A stretch of 64,000 bases of DNA. Origin: Bacteroidales bacterium. Its GTDB lineage: Bacteria; Bacteroidota; Bacteroidia; Bacteroidales; UBA932. A model generated the notes under the pieces. It made no database searches, had not been told where the DNA came from, and was given only the letters and a program-made list of their open reading frames with translations. Of this stretch, positions 34,455 to 43,600 are shown piece by piece. Location of the stretch: the NCBI GenBank assembly GCA_016287075.1, contig JAEEVC010000008.1, forward strand, positions 44,475 to 108,474, written 5' to 3'. How positions within the stretch are numbered: the stretch's first letter is position 1; the number at the start of each line of letters is the position of its first letter. Made by a program: the position numbers and the translations under genes.

Positions 34455-35933
34455 ATGAAAATGAAACACAGACTGCTTCTGCTCCTTGCCGCGTCGATGC
34501 TGGTGTTGGCCGGCACCGTTTCCTGCGGGAAGCCCGACCCCGTCACGCCTCCCGAAGAAAACGTCGATGACAAACCCGGCAAGCCGGATACCCCGGATAC
34601 GCCGGATACACCCGATACCCCGGACACGCCTGACACCCCGGACACGCCCGACACCCCGGACCAGCCGCAGAAAAAGACCCTCAGCATCCTGGCCATCGGC
34701 AACAGTTTTTCGGTGGATGCGATGCAGTACCTGTATGACATCCTGAAGGAGACCGGGCTGGAGGAGGTTGTCCTCGGCAACCTCTATATCGGCGGCTGTT
34801 CCCTTGCGACGCATGCGTCGAACTTCTCCGCGAATTCCGCGTCCTACACGTATTACAAGAACACGACGGGCACCTGGACGAACACGACGTCCGCCAAACC
34901 TCTCACGGCGCTTCAGGAGCGCTCATGGGACATCATCACGATGCAGCAGGCGAGCGGCGACTCGGGTATCGCATCGACCTACTCGCCCTACCTGGCCAAC
35001 CTGAAGAAGATCGTCATGGCCGCCTGCCCGGATGCCAGGCTGGTCTGGCACATGACCTGGGCCTACCAGGGGAATTCGACCCACAGCTCCTTCCCGAAGT
35101 ACAACTCCGACCAGATGACGATGTACAATGACATCCTCTCCGCCGTGCGGGAGAAGGTATTGACGGACAGCGACTTCTCGCTCGTCATCCCCTGCGGGAC
35201 CGCGGTGCAGAACCTCCGCACCAGCCATTTCGGCGACCGGATTACCCGCGACGGCTACCACATGTCCTACAACGTCGGCCGTTTCGTCACGGCCATGACC
35301 TGGGCGAAGGCGCTGACCGGCTGCGACCTTTCGGCCATTACCTACACCCCGCCTTCCTATTCTTACGAGAACCGGGACATCGCCGCCATCAAGGAGGCGG
35401 CGGACAACGCGGTCCTGAATCCGTATGTGGTCACGGAGTCTTCATTCCCGCCCCAGCCCGGCGACGAGGGCATCGAGTCCGACGACCCGGTGGAGGTGCT
35501 CCGTCTCTCCGGTTTCGACCCGGACCTGTTCACGGTCCTTCCGCTGGAAATCACCAAGTGGGCGTATTACAACTCCTCCAATGCGACCTATTACAAAACC
35601 ATGTACACGACGACCATGAGCAACCCGCCCACCAACATCAAGCGTTTCGTGGTATCCCGGATCTTTACACGGGAGGAAATTCCTGTCGGATCGGTGATTA
35701 TCCTCAAGAAGGACTATCAGTACCGGCCCGAAGGCTGGGTCAATATGGCCAAGAACACCAGTTCCGCGCGGCCGGCCGAGGTCACGGACCAGGTCGTTAC
35801 CGTCAGCGAGGCATGGTGGGGGACATGGACCCACCGCGCCTTCAATATCTCCAAGGTCGGAAAACCCGACCTGAGTGATGCGGAAGCCGAAGAGGCCGGC
35901 AAGAGCCTGACAATCTTTATTCCCAAACCCTGA
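34455..35933 (+). CDS. SGNH-like DUF4886 surface lipoprotein with PDT repeat stalk
   Basis: The 492-residue protein has a lipobox ending at about Cys24. A stalk of about nine Pro-Asp-Thr repeats (residues ~44-68) follows. The next domain begins ILAIGNSFSVDAM, with the Ser of an SGNH hydrolase block I, and contains RDGYHMS, the Asp-x-x-His pair, near 270. It therefore has the catalytic residues expected of a surface esterase. A second beta-rich region (about 330-490) is not recognised. The repeats at the DNA level (34577-34661) could vary in number by slippage. Confidence 0.8.
   Translation: MKMKHRLLLLLAASMLVLAGTVSCGKPDPVTPPEENVDDKPGKPDTPDTPDTPDTPDTPDTPDTPDTPDQPQKKTLSILAIGNSFSVDAMQYLYDILKETGLEEVVLGNLYIGGCSLATHASNFSANSASYTYYKNTTGTWTNTTSAKPLTALQERSWDIITMQQASGDSGIASTYSPYLANLKKIVMAACPDARLVWHMTWAYQGNSTHSSFPKYNSDQMTMYNDILSAVREKVLTDSDFSLVIPCGTAVQNLRTSHFGDRITRDGYHMSYNVGRFVTAMTWAKALTGCDLSAITYTPPSYSYENRDIAAIKEAADNAVLNPYVVTESSFPPQPGDEGIESDDPVEVLRLSGFDPDLFTVLPLEITKWAYYNSSNATYYKTMYTTTMSNPPTNIKRFVVSRIFTREEIPVGSVIILKKDYQYRPEGWVNMAKNTSSARPAEVTDQVVTVSEAWWGTWTHRAFNISKVGKPDLSDAEAEEAGKSLTIFIPKP
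34577..34661 (+). repeat. Tandem 9-base repeat encoding Pro-Asp-Thr
   Basis: About nine imperfect copies of a CCGGATACC-like unit encode the linker between lipid anchor and hydrolase domain. Synonymous differences show the array is not newly expanded. Confidence 0.8.
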
Positions 35934-35945
35934 CGCCTGCATACA

Positions 35946-36626
35946 ATGAACTCGACTGCCCTGATCTGGATTGTGATGATCGCGGTGATGGTCGCCAGCA
36001 TGATCATCCAGAACCGGCTGAAAAGCCGTTTCGCCAAGTATTCCGAAATCCCCGTGGCTGCCAGCGGCGCGGAGGTCGCCCAGCGGATGCTGCAGGCCCA
36101 CGGCATCCATGATGTCCAGATCGTCTCCATCGAGGGGACGCTCACGGACCACTACAACCCCCAGACGAAAACCGTCAATCTCAGCCGGGACGTGTACTAC
36201 GGCCGCTCGGTCGCGGCGGCGGCCGTCGCCGCCCACGAGTGCGGCCATGTCGTCCAGCACGCGACGGGCTACGGCCCGCTTCGGATGCGCTCCGCCCTCG
36301 TCCCGGTGGTCAGTTTCGCCTCGAACCTCGTTTCCTGGGTCCTGCTGGCCGGTGTCCTGCTGATCAACATCTTCCCCGGCCTCCTCTGGTTCGGGATCGG
36401 CCTCTTCGCCCTGACGACGCTGTTCAGTTTCGTCACCCTGCCCGTGGAAATCAATGCCAGCGCCCGGGCCGTCAAGTGGCTCGAGCAGGACGGGATCGTT
36501 TCCTACGACACGCGGCCGATGGCGGTCGATGCCCTGAAATGGGCGGCCTACACCTATGTCATCGCTGCGATCGGCTCCCTCGCGACGCTGCTCTACTACA
36601 TCTCCATGGCAAACCGCCGCAGCTGA
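35946..36626 (+). CDS. Membrane zinc metallopeptidase (Zn_peptidase_2)
   Basis: The 226-residue protein has an N-terminal membrane segment and the zinc motif AAHECGHVVQHATGY at about 95-110. Further membrane segments follow near 120-160 and 200-220. This is the DUF-type neutral zinc metallopeptidase seen in most Bacteroidetes, assumed to degrade membrane or heat-damaged proteins. A strong hairpin (36612-36640) overlaps its stop codon. Confidence 0.9.
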   Translation: MNSTALIWIVMIAVMVASMIIQNRLKSRFAKYSEIPVAASGAEVAQRMLQAHGIHDVQIVSIEGTLTDHYNPQTKTVNLSRDVYYGRSVAAAAVAAHECGHVVQHATGYGPLRMRSALVPVVSFASNLVSWVLLAGVLLINIFPGLLWFGIGLFALTTLFSFVTLPVEINASARAVKWLEQDGIVSYDTRPMAVDALKWAAYTYVIAAIGSLATLLYYISMANRRS

Positions 36627-36640
36627 TGGCCGCGGCGGTT
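36612..36640 (+). terminator. GC-rich hairpin at the metallopeptidase stop codon
   Basis: AACCGCCGC (36612-36620) pairs perfectly with GCGGCGGTT (36632-36640), with the stop codon in the loop. There is no clear T tract, so termination is only probable. Confidence 0.5.
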
Positions 36641-36683
36641 CCACGGGGATGCTCCCCTGGGATATAAAGCATGGCTGCGCTGC

Positions 36684-36896
36684 TCAGAACAGCGTAGGGT
36701 GTGCGTTGTCGAGTTCGGAAAGGACCTTTTCCATCACCGCTTCCCGGAGGAGGACGGCGCGGGCCCCTACGTTGAAGCGGGCGCAGTATTCGTCGATGGC
36801 GGCCATCTCCTTGTCGTTCAGGTAGATGACCTGGCGGTGCTTCCTTAGGAGCGAAGCCCGCTGCTTTTCGAGGAAGGCCGGATCGACGCCGGACAT
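36684..36896 (-). CDS. Small ribbon-helix-helix-like protein
   Basis: A 70-residue protein (MSGVDPAFLEKQRAS...). The pattern RQVIYLNDKEMAAIDEYCAR, followed by a second helix (REAVMEKVLSEL), suggests a ribbon-helix-helix fold of the MetJ/Arc type. I recall near-identical conserved small proteins in Bacteroides, ending ...HPTLF. A promoter-like TATTTTTG lies at 36940-36947. Target genes are unknown. Confidence 0.75.
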   Translation of the reverse strand: MSGVDPAFLEKQRASLLRKHRQVIYLNDKEMAAIDEYCARFNVGARAVLLREAVMEKVLSELDNAHPTLF

Positions 36897-36939
36897 GTGT
36901 TTTCTCCTTGCCAAAACGGTGGTGCGCTGGTTGACCCTG

Positions 36940-36947
36940 CAAAAATA
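36940..36947 (-). promoter_or_regulatory. -7 element of the ribbon-helix-helix gene
   Basis: TATTTTTG on the minus strand is 43 bases before the ATG at 36896, between alr and this gene. Confidence 0.5.
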
Positions 36948-36973
36948 CGGATAATAATGGAAACCGCCAAGTA

Positions 36974-38086
36974 TTAGTGCCTGACGACGATACGCTCGAT
37001 GCGGCGGGGGACGGAGGTGAAGATTTCGTAGGGGATGGTGCCGAGGATGCCGGCGAGTTCGGAGACCGTCGGGTCTTCGCCGAAAATGGTGACCGTGTCG
37101 CCGACCCGGGCATCGACGCCCGTGACATCCAGCATGCACATGTCCATGCAGATATTGCCCACGGTGGGGACGCGCCGGCCCTTCAGGGAGAAGGAGGCAT
37201 GGCCCTGCCCGAAGTGGCGGTCGATGCCGTCCGCATAGCCGACGGGGATGGTCGCGATGCGCATGCCCGCTGCCGGAACATGCCCGTGGCGGCCATAGCC
37301 GATGGTGTCGGAGGGGTTGTCCAAGGTCTTGATCTGCAGAATCTTGCATTTGAGGGAGGCGACGGGGGCGAGCTGTACGCCGGGACGGGCGCTGATCCCG
37401 TAGATGCCGATGCCGAGGCGGACCATGTCGAACTGGTATTCGGGGAAGCGTTCGATGCCGGCGGAGTTGAGGATGTGCCGCATCGGCCGGTAGCCGAGCG
37501 CGGCGGTGATCCGGTCCGCGTTCTCCCGGAAGAGACGGATCTGGGCGAGGGTGAAGGCATCTTCCGCCGGGTCCTCCGCGACGCAGAGGTGGGAGAAGAT
37601 GGACTGGACCCGGACTTCGGGGCTGTCCGCGAGTTCGGCGAGCAGCTCCGGCAGTTCGCCGGTCATGAAGCCGAGCCGGTGCATGCCGGTGTCCAGCTTG
37701 ATGTGGATGGGAAAGTCCCGGCGGCCCTTTTCCCGCAGGATGGCGCACAGTTTCCGGAGGGATACGACGTTCGGGATGCTGGGCTGCAGCCCTTTTTCAA
37801 TGATTTCCTCGTAGTGGTCCGTCCCCGCGGTCAGGACCAGGATAGGGAGGGAGATACCGGCCTGCCGCAGTTCCAGCCCTTCGACCGGATAGGCGACCGC
37901 CAGGTAATCCGCGCCTGCGCGCTGCATCATGGCCGCGAACTCCACGGCCCCGTGCCCGTAGGCATTGGCCTTGACCAGGACCAGCAGCTTCGTCTGCGGT
38001 TCCAGCAGGGATCGGAAGTATCTGTAATTCTTCTCGCAGTTCCCCAGATCGAGTTCCAGCCGCGAGAAATCGTCCTCTCTGTTCAT
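36974..38086 (-). CDS. alr: Alanine racemase
   Basis: Alr makes D-alanine for peptidoglycan using PLP. The 370-residue protein has the PLP lysine in LVKANAYGHGA and the second catalytic Tyr region near IGYGRHGH. PVGYADGIDRHF and NICMDMCMLDVT are also present. I use the ATG at 38086; an in-frame GTG three codons earlier is possible. Unlike many Bacteroidetes enzymes it is not fused to MurF. Confidence 0.95.
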   Translation of the reverse strand: MNREDDFSRLELDLGNCEKNYRYFRSLLEPQTKLLVLVKANAYGHGAVEFAAMMQRAGADYLAVAYPVEGLELRQAGISLPILVLTAGTDHYEEIIEKGLQPSIPNVVSLRKLCAILREKGRRDFPIHIKLDTGMHRLGFMTGELPELLAELADSPEVRVQSIFSHLCVAEDPAEDAFTLAQIRLFRENADRITAALGYRPMRHILNSAGIERFPEYQFDMVRLGIGIYGISARPGVQLAPVASLKCKILQIKTLDNPSDTIGYGRHGHVPAAGMRIATIPVGYADGIDRHFGQGHASFSLKGRRVPTVGNICMDMCMLDVTGVDARVGDTVTIFGEDPTVSELAGILGTIPYEIFTSVPRRIERIVVRH

Positions 38087-38109
38087 ACAATGCACTCAGG
38101 TGCAGGAAG

Positions 38110-38183
38110 TGGTTGAGATGTAGAGATTCGAACTCTAACTAAGGGAACCAAAATCCCTGGTGCTACCATTACACCACATCTCA
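38110..38183 (-). tRNA. tRNA-Gln (anticodon UUG)
   Basis: The minus strand gives the acceptor stem TGAGATG/CATCTCA and the anticodon arm CAGGGATTTTGGTTCCCT with anticodon TTG. It has a T arm with GTTCGAATC and an encoded 3' CCA (38110-38112). The 250 bases upstream hold two near-identical elements. Confidence 0.93.
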
Positions 38184-38190
38184 ATATTTC

Positions 38191-38248
38191 ATCAGGGGAG
38201 CAGCCCCCTGAAACCCCCGCGGCCTTAAACCCTTTCCGACTTTTGCCC
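38191..38248 (-). repeat. 58-base direct repeat, copy A, upstream of tRNA-Gln
   Basis: This stretch matches 38312-38369 at all but about one position. It begins with a hairpin (CAGGGG...CCCCTG) and contains the shared block AACCCCCGCGGCC and CCGACTTTTGCCC. Confidence 0.88.
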
Positions 38249-38311
38249 TCTGGTCAAAAGTCCCGGGCCGGCCGGTCGCCTGCTGGCGACATTCGCTTCG
38301 CTCCAAGTTTT

Positions 38312-38369
38312 ATCAGGGGAGCGGCCCCCTGAAACCCCCGCGGCCTTAAACCCTTTCCGACTTTTGCCC
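38312..38369 (-). repeat. 58-base direct repeat, copy B
   Basis: This is the second copy, 121 bases from the first. The 63 bases between the copies contain an unrelated GC-rich sequence with its own short palindromes (GGCCGGCC). Confidence 0.88.
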
Positions 38370-38396
38370 CCCAGGGACCCCTGCGGGAGGTTGGTG

Positions 38397-38404
38397 CAAA
38401 GGTA
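38397..38404 (-). promoter_or_regulatory. Promoter upstream of the tRNA-Gln repeats
   Basis: TACCTTTG on the minus strand has a CTTG exactly 19 bases further up (38427 to 38424). If used, the tRNA precursor would carry both 58-base repeats as a leader of about 200 bases. Confidence 0.5.
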
Positions 38405-38433
38405 AGGATTTTTTGTGAAACGGCAAGGGGGGA

Positions 38434-38874
38434 CTAGCGGCGGCGGGCCTGGAAGAAGGCGGTGACGGGGGCTGCGCATTCGTCGGCGAGGACCCCGGCC
38501 GTCACTTTCGTGCGGGGATGGAGGAGGGAGGGGGAGAAGAGGGTACAGCCCCGTTTGGGGTCCGCGGCACCATAGACGATGCGTCCGATCTGGGACCAGG
38601 CAAGGGCGCCTGCGCACATCGGGCAGGGCTCGACCGTCACGTATAAGGTGCAATCGGTCAGGTACTTCCCGCCCATGGCCTCCGTCGCGGCCGTGATGGC
38701 GACCATCTCGGCATGGGCGGTGGCGTCATGGAGGGTTTCCGTGAGGTTGTGTCCCTTGGCGATGATCCGGTCGCGCCAGACGATGACGGCGCCGATCGGG
38801 ATTTCCCCGGCGGCTTCCGCCGCCAGGGCTTCCCGCAGCGCTTCGCGCATGTATCTTTCGTCCCGCTCTTCCAT
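38434..38874 (-). CDS. tadA: tRNA-specific adenosine deaminase
   Basis: TadA converts adenosine 34 of tRNA-Arg to inosine. The 146-residue protein has the catalytic zinc motif HAEMVAI and the second motif PCPMCAGAL. The long open frame upstream of 38874 is a shadow inside the next gene. Its -7 promoter element lies 5 bases before the ATG. Confidence 0.93.
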   Translation of the reverse strand: MEERDERYMREALREALAAEAAGEIPIGAVIVWRDRIIAKGHNLTETLHDATAHAEMVAITAATEAMGGKYLTDCTLYVTVEPCPMCAGALAWSQIGRIVYGAADPKRGCTLFSPSLLHPRTKVTAGVLADECAAPVTAFFQARRR

Positions 38875-38879
38875 CGCTG

Positions 38880-38887
38880 CAAAGATA
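38880..38887 (-). promoter_or_regulatory. -7 element directly at the tadA start codon
   Basis: TATCTTTG on the minus strand is followed after 5 bases (CAGCG) by the tadA ATG. Confidence 0.6.
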
Positions 38888-38891
38888 CGGA

Positions 38892-40127
38892 TTATTTCGA
38901 CTTCGGCGTATAGAAGGCGAAATGGCCCGGATAGTTGCCGGTGGCGGCGCTCCAGCGCTTCTTGTAGTCGCTGCCGTAGCAGGTGAGGGTACCGGGTGCG
39001 TTCCATTCGGCCTGGTCGCCGACAAACAGGTAGCGGAAATCGCCGTTGCCGTCGCCGAGGACGCCGAGGCTGTAGGCCATCGGGTTCTTGTGGACGAAGT
39101 CGGTGATGCGTTTGCCGGACTTGCTTCCGTCGGCGAGACGCGCCGTGAACAGGTAATAGTCCTTTACCTTGCCGGCCGTATAGTCCCATTCGTCCTCGGT
39201 GCCGATGGCCCAGACGGTATCGCCGGCGATGGCGGCGGCGGTCACATAGCCGTTGGTCCCCGGGGCGCTGATGTGGCGGACCGGCTCCGACCCGTCGGCC
39301 TTGAAGGCGTAGAGTCCGGAATGGACCGAGTAGAAGTCCCCGTAGCAGGTGACGTAGATCCAGCCCTTTCCGTCGGAGAAGACGGATTTGAGGTTCGTGG
39401 CGACGTCGATGGTCTTTTCGACCTTGAAAGACGCGAGGTCGACGACGACCACGTCGCGTTCGTAATTGGATGTGACAGCGGAGGATGTGCCGCCGCTCAG
39501 GGCGACATAGGCTTTGCCGTCATAGACGGCGATGCCTTCCGGTTCATAGCCGGGCAGGTCGAGGGTGGCGACCTGTTTGTATGTTTGCCTGTCGATTTTG
39601 TAGAGCTGTCCCTTCCGGAGCAGGTGGTCCTTGACGGTATAGTCGTCATTGTATTCGACGAACGTGCCCGCCCAGGAGGTGACATAGGCGAAGGAATCGT
39701 CGAAGGCGATGTTGCGGGGGGTCATGACCGGAATGGTCGCGAGGTGCTTCTCATTGAAGGCGTCAGCCACTTCCACGATGCCGGAATTGTTCACCACCAT
39801 CCACACTTTCCCGTCCTCCACGGCGATATCGTTGCCGACGTCCCCGAGGCCGAAAGGAATTTCCGGGTTCATCTTGCCATACGCGTCGCGGACGTATTTC
39901 CCGTCCGTGAAGCGGAAGAAATCCAACGTAGCTGAATTCGAGCCCTTCGCGCCTTCGTTGAGGACTAAGAGTTTCACCGGGGGGGCATCTTCACCTACTG
40001 TAACAGTCTCGCCCGCAAGGGTTTCATCCTCGGAGGCGGCAGGAATCGGATCCCAGGGATCCGTCTGACATCCAGCGGCGCCTAGCGCCAGGATGCCACT
40101 GATCACAAGCAGTGCCTGTTTTTTCAT
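38892..40127 (-). CDS. YncE/DUF5074-like beta-propeller lipoprotein
   Basis: The 411-residue protein has a lipobox LGAAGC (ATG at 40127). From about residue 55 a seven-bladed-type propeller follows, with repeated strands such as NDIAVEDGKVWMVVNNSGIVEVAD and YEPEGIAVYDGKAYVALSGG. In Bacteroides this propeller family includes BtuG, the surface protein that captures vitamin B12 for BtuB. It is divergent from the SusC/BtuB-like gene block, so it may be its partner. B12 as ligand is not shown. Confidence 0.8.
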   Translation of the reverse strand: MKKQALLVISGILALGAAGCQTDPWDPIPAASEDETLAGETVTVGEDAPPVKLLVLNEGAKGSNSATLDFFRFTDGKYVRDAYGKMNPEIPFGLGDVGNDIAVEDGKVWMVVNNSGIVEVADAFNEKHLATIPVMTPRNIAFDDSFAYVTSWAGTFVEYNDDYTVKDHLLRKGQLYKIDRQTYKQVATLDLPGYEPEGIAVYDGKAYVALSGGTSSAVTSNYERDVVVVDLASFKVEKTIDVATNLKSVFSDGKGWIYVTCYGDFYSVHSGLYAFKADGSEPVRHISAPGTNGYVTAAAIAGDTVWAIGTEDEWDYTAGKVKDYYLFTARLADGSKSGKRITDFVHKNPMAYSLGVLGDGNGDFRYLFVGDQAEWNAPGTLTCYGSDYKKRWSAATGNYPGHFAFYTPKSK

Positions 40128-40151
40128 AGAACGATGCATGTTTTGCAGGTG

Positions 40152-40159
40152 CAAAGATA
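40152..40159 (-). promoter_or_regulatory. -7 element of the DUF5074 lipoprotein promoter
   Basis: TATCTTTG on the minus strand lies 24 bases before the ATG at 40127. It sits back to back with the promoter of the receptor operon 21 bases away. Confidence 0.55.
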
Positions 40160-40180
40160 CGATTTTTCATGTTTTTTCAT

Positions 40181-40188
40181 TATATTTG
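40181..40188 (+). promoter_or_regulatory. -7 element of the receptor operon promoter
   Basis: TATATTTG matches the consensus and lies 41 bases before the first gene of the operon. No riboswitch fits into the 102 bases between the divergent genes. Confidence 0.6.
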
Positions 40189-40229
40189 TTCCGCGAAAGC
40201 GAAACCATATAATTAAATACGTGCAATAC

Positions 40230-40595
40230 ATGAAGAGAATTCTTATGTTGCTCGCCGCAGCCGTACTGGCTGTCGGCGCGGTCTCCTGTCAGAAGGAGCG
40301 TCAGCACGAGACTCCTGCGAGTGTAGCGCTTTACACGCATCCGGGAAAGGCGGTCAAGGCCGCTTCCGGCACGATCGGCGTGACCGTTTCGGCGACCGTC
40401 GACGGCTGGAAGGCCGAATCCAAGGCCGACTGGATCACGGTGGCGCCCGCAGAAGGTTCGGGCTTTACGAAAGGCGTCCGGGAGGTCATCCTGACCTATA
40501 CGGAAAACACCACGGGAGCGCAGCGGAGCGGCGATGTCGTCTTCTCCGCCGGCGCCCAGAGCGAAACCTACACCCTGACGCAGGAAGCGAAATGA
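40230..40595 (+). CDS. Small BACON-domain lipoprotein
   Basis: The 121-residue protein has a lipobox VGAVSC at about Cys20, followed by one BACON domain (about 35-120) with VDGWKAESKADWITVAPAEG. It is the first gene of the receptor operon, 14 bases before the SusC-like gene. A role in surface binding is inferred from the fold. Confidence 0.8.
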   Translation: MKRILMLLAAAVLAVGAVSCQKERQHETPASVALYTHPGKAVKAASGTIGVTVSATVDGWKAESKADWITVAPAEGSGFTKGVREVILTYTENTTGAQRSGDVVFSAGAQSETYTLTQEAK

Positions 40596-40609
40596 CCCTT
40601 TAAAGACCG

Positions 40610-43600
40610 ATGAAAATGAAAAAGGCACACAAAGCATTCATCGCCGTCTGCGTGGTCATCCTTACTGCGCTTGCGGCTTCCTTCAGCGCGTCCGCCCAGG
40701 TGCGGACCGTGACCGGCAAGGTCGTCGATGAAAAGGGACAGCCCGTCATCAGTGCGGGTGTGATCGTCCAGGGTACCACGAACGGTACCGTCACGAACCT
40801 CGACGGTGCTTATTCCCTCCGTGTGGACGGTCCGGCCGTCCTCGAAATCTCCAGCGTCGGTTATGTGACCGCCGCCGTCGCCCTCGGGAAGAACCAGACC
40901 GTGGCGGACGTCGTCCTCCAGGAGGACGCGATGCTACTTGAAGATGCGGTCGTCATCGGTTACGGCGTCCAGAACCGCCGTGACGTCACGACCGCCATCG
41001 CCTCCATCAAGGCCGAAGACTTCGCCAACAAGCCGACGTCCGACTTCCGCGAGGCCATGGCCGCGAAGATGCCGGGCGTCCAGGTCCTGACCCTCGGCGG
41101 CCAGCCGGACGGCAACGTGGCCATCCACGTCCGCGGTATCCAGTCCGCGACCGCCGGCAACAAGCCGCTCTACGTCATCGACGGCGTTCCCTGCGACCAG
41201 GGCGCCTTCTCGAACCTCGCTTCCTCCGATATCGAGAGCCTTGAGGTCCTGAAAGACGCCTCGTCTGCGGCTATTTACGGTTCCCGCGGCTCCTGCGGCG
41301 TCGTCATCGTGACCACCAAGCGGGGCAGTTCGGAACAGGCCCAGGTGACCTATGACGGCATGTTCAGCGTCTCCCAGGTTTCCAAGAAGATCGACCTGCT
41401 CGGTGCATACGACTGGGCTGTCCTCTTCAAGGAGGCGCGCGACGGCTCTTACCTGTACAGTGTCCCGGAAGGAACGATTTCCGATCCGTACCTGCTGCCC
41501 CCCCGTCCGCAGACGTACCACCGGATCCATCCCATCATCGAGAAATACCTGAACGACGATTCGGGCCTGCTGACCGATACGGACTGGCAGGATGCCATTT
41601 TCCGCAACGCACTGAGCCACCAGCACAGCCTCTCCGTCAGCGGCAAGAGCGGTGACAACCGGTATTTCCTCGGTGCCAATTACCTCAGCCGGGAAGGCAC
41701 GATCATCGGGTCCGATTACAACCGCTTCGGCTTCCGCCTCAACCTGGACGGCAAGAAGGGGATTTTCCGCTACGGCGCCTCCCTTGCCCCGAGTTACTCG
41801 CGGACGCACTATGTCGCTTCCGATTCCCAGTATGGCAGCAACGGCATCATCGCCTCCGCGCTGATGGCCCCGCCGATCTTCCCGGTTTACAACAGTGACG
41901 GCACCTACAACTGGGACATGAACGGCATGCTCCGCGCCGATCCGAAGGGCTATGGCGACACCCAGACCAACGAGGTCCTCAACCCGGTCGCCCTGGCGCT
42001 CGAGACGAAGGATATCCGGGAAAAGACCCAGCTCATCGGCAACGTCTATGCCGCCCTCCAGCTGGTCAAGGGACTGGAATACAAGATCACCCTCGGCGGC
42101 GACTTCTATCAGTACGGACGTGAATACTACCGTCCGTCCTGGCTGCCGACCCGGGGCAACAAGTACTGGATCGCTCCCGACTACGATGCCGGCGAGACCC
42201 ATTCCAGCGTCCAGCTTTCCGATCCTACCTCCACGACGGCCTCCAACCAGTATTATCACTGGAATGTGGCGAACCAGCTCACGTACAGTGCGAAGTTCGG
42301 CAATCATTCCATCAATGCCGTCGCCGCCTATGAGGCCGAGGAATACATCAACAAGACGATGAGCATCACGGGTACCGGTGTGGCCGGCGATGACAAGATC
42401 ACTACCTCGAAGGGCAAGGTCATCGCGGCGGATGATGCTATCAACAACCTAACCGTCAGTACCTTCGCTTCCTGGTTGGTCCGAGCCCAGTATTCCTGGA
42501 AGGGCCGCTACATGGCGTCTGCCTCGCTCCGCGGCGATGCTTCCTCACGCTTTGCCCCGAAGTCCCGCTGGGGCTATTTCCCGGCGGCATCCGTCGGCTG
42601 GCGCATTTCCGACGAACCGTTCATGCGGGGTCTGACCGGCATTTCCGACATGAAGATCCGTGCCTCCCTCGGCCAGACCGGTAACGCGCAGATCGGCACG
42701 TCCGAATACCTCGCCCTCTACGGCTCCGCCGCCACCTATCTCGGCAGCGGCACCGACATGGTGAACCAGGTCTATCCCAACCAGATCGCCAACAACGGAC
42801 TTCACTGGGAGAAGAACACCCAGGTCAACCTCGGTCTCGACCTGACCCTCTGGCAGGGTCTCCTGGCCTTGAACCTCGACCTGTATAACACCCGGACGAC
42901 GGACATGCTCTTCGATGTCCCCGTCCCGCAGGTTTCCGGCCTCTCCTCCTCGAACATGAACATCGGTTCCATGCAGAACCGGGGTATCGAAATCAACCTC
43001 TCCTCGCGGAAACAGTACAGCAGCGGCTTCTCCTATGAACTGAACGCCAACTGGTCGCTCAACCGCAACAAGGTCCTCAGCCTCGGCGGTGAGAACGCCC
43101 CGATCATCAAGGCCTCCGACTACACCGGCGCGAACTACATCACCAAGGTCGGCCAGCCGGTCGGCTGCTACTACCTGCTGGTCCAGGACGGGGTCTTCCA
43201 CAACCAGGAGGAACTCGCATCCTATCCGCACTTCGACGAGACCCAGGTCGGCGACTTCCGTTTCATCGACGCCAACGGCAACGGTGTCCTGGAGAAGGAT
43301 GCGGACCGTGTGATCGTCGGCAACTACATGCCGGACTTCTACTATGGCTTCGGCCTTGAACTCGGATACAAGGGGCTTGATTTCTCCGCCGCCTTCCAGG
43401 GCGTCTACGGCAACGAGATCCTGAACCTCGAGCGCCGTTACCTCTGCAACATGGAGGCATCGTCCAACATGATGACCCTCTCGCTGCAGCGTTTCCCGTA
43501 TGGCGAGCTCAACCGCGCCACCCGTAAGTCCACGGGTAACAACGGTTCCTCCACCTCGACCTTCCACATCGAGGACGGTTCCTACCTGCGGCTGCAGAAC

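Noticed and set aside
34577..34661. Phase-variable coding repeat
   Set aside because: The unit is 9 bases, so changes in number stay in frame. It could alter stalk length but not switch the gene off.
38191..38369. CRISPR array
   Set aside because: There are only two 58-base copies with hairpin character and a 63-base interval, and no cas genes. This is an intergenic repeat.
40128..40229. Cobalamin riboswitch before the BtuB-like receptor operon
   Set aside because: Only 102 bases separate the divergent genes and they are filled by two promoters. There is no room for the aptamer and no conserved core.
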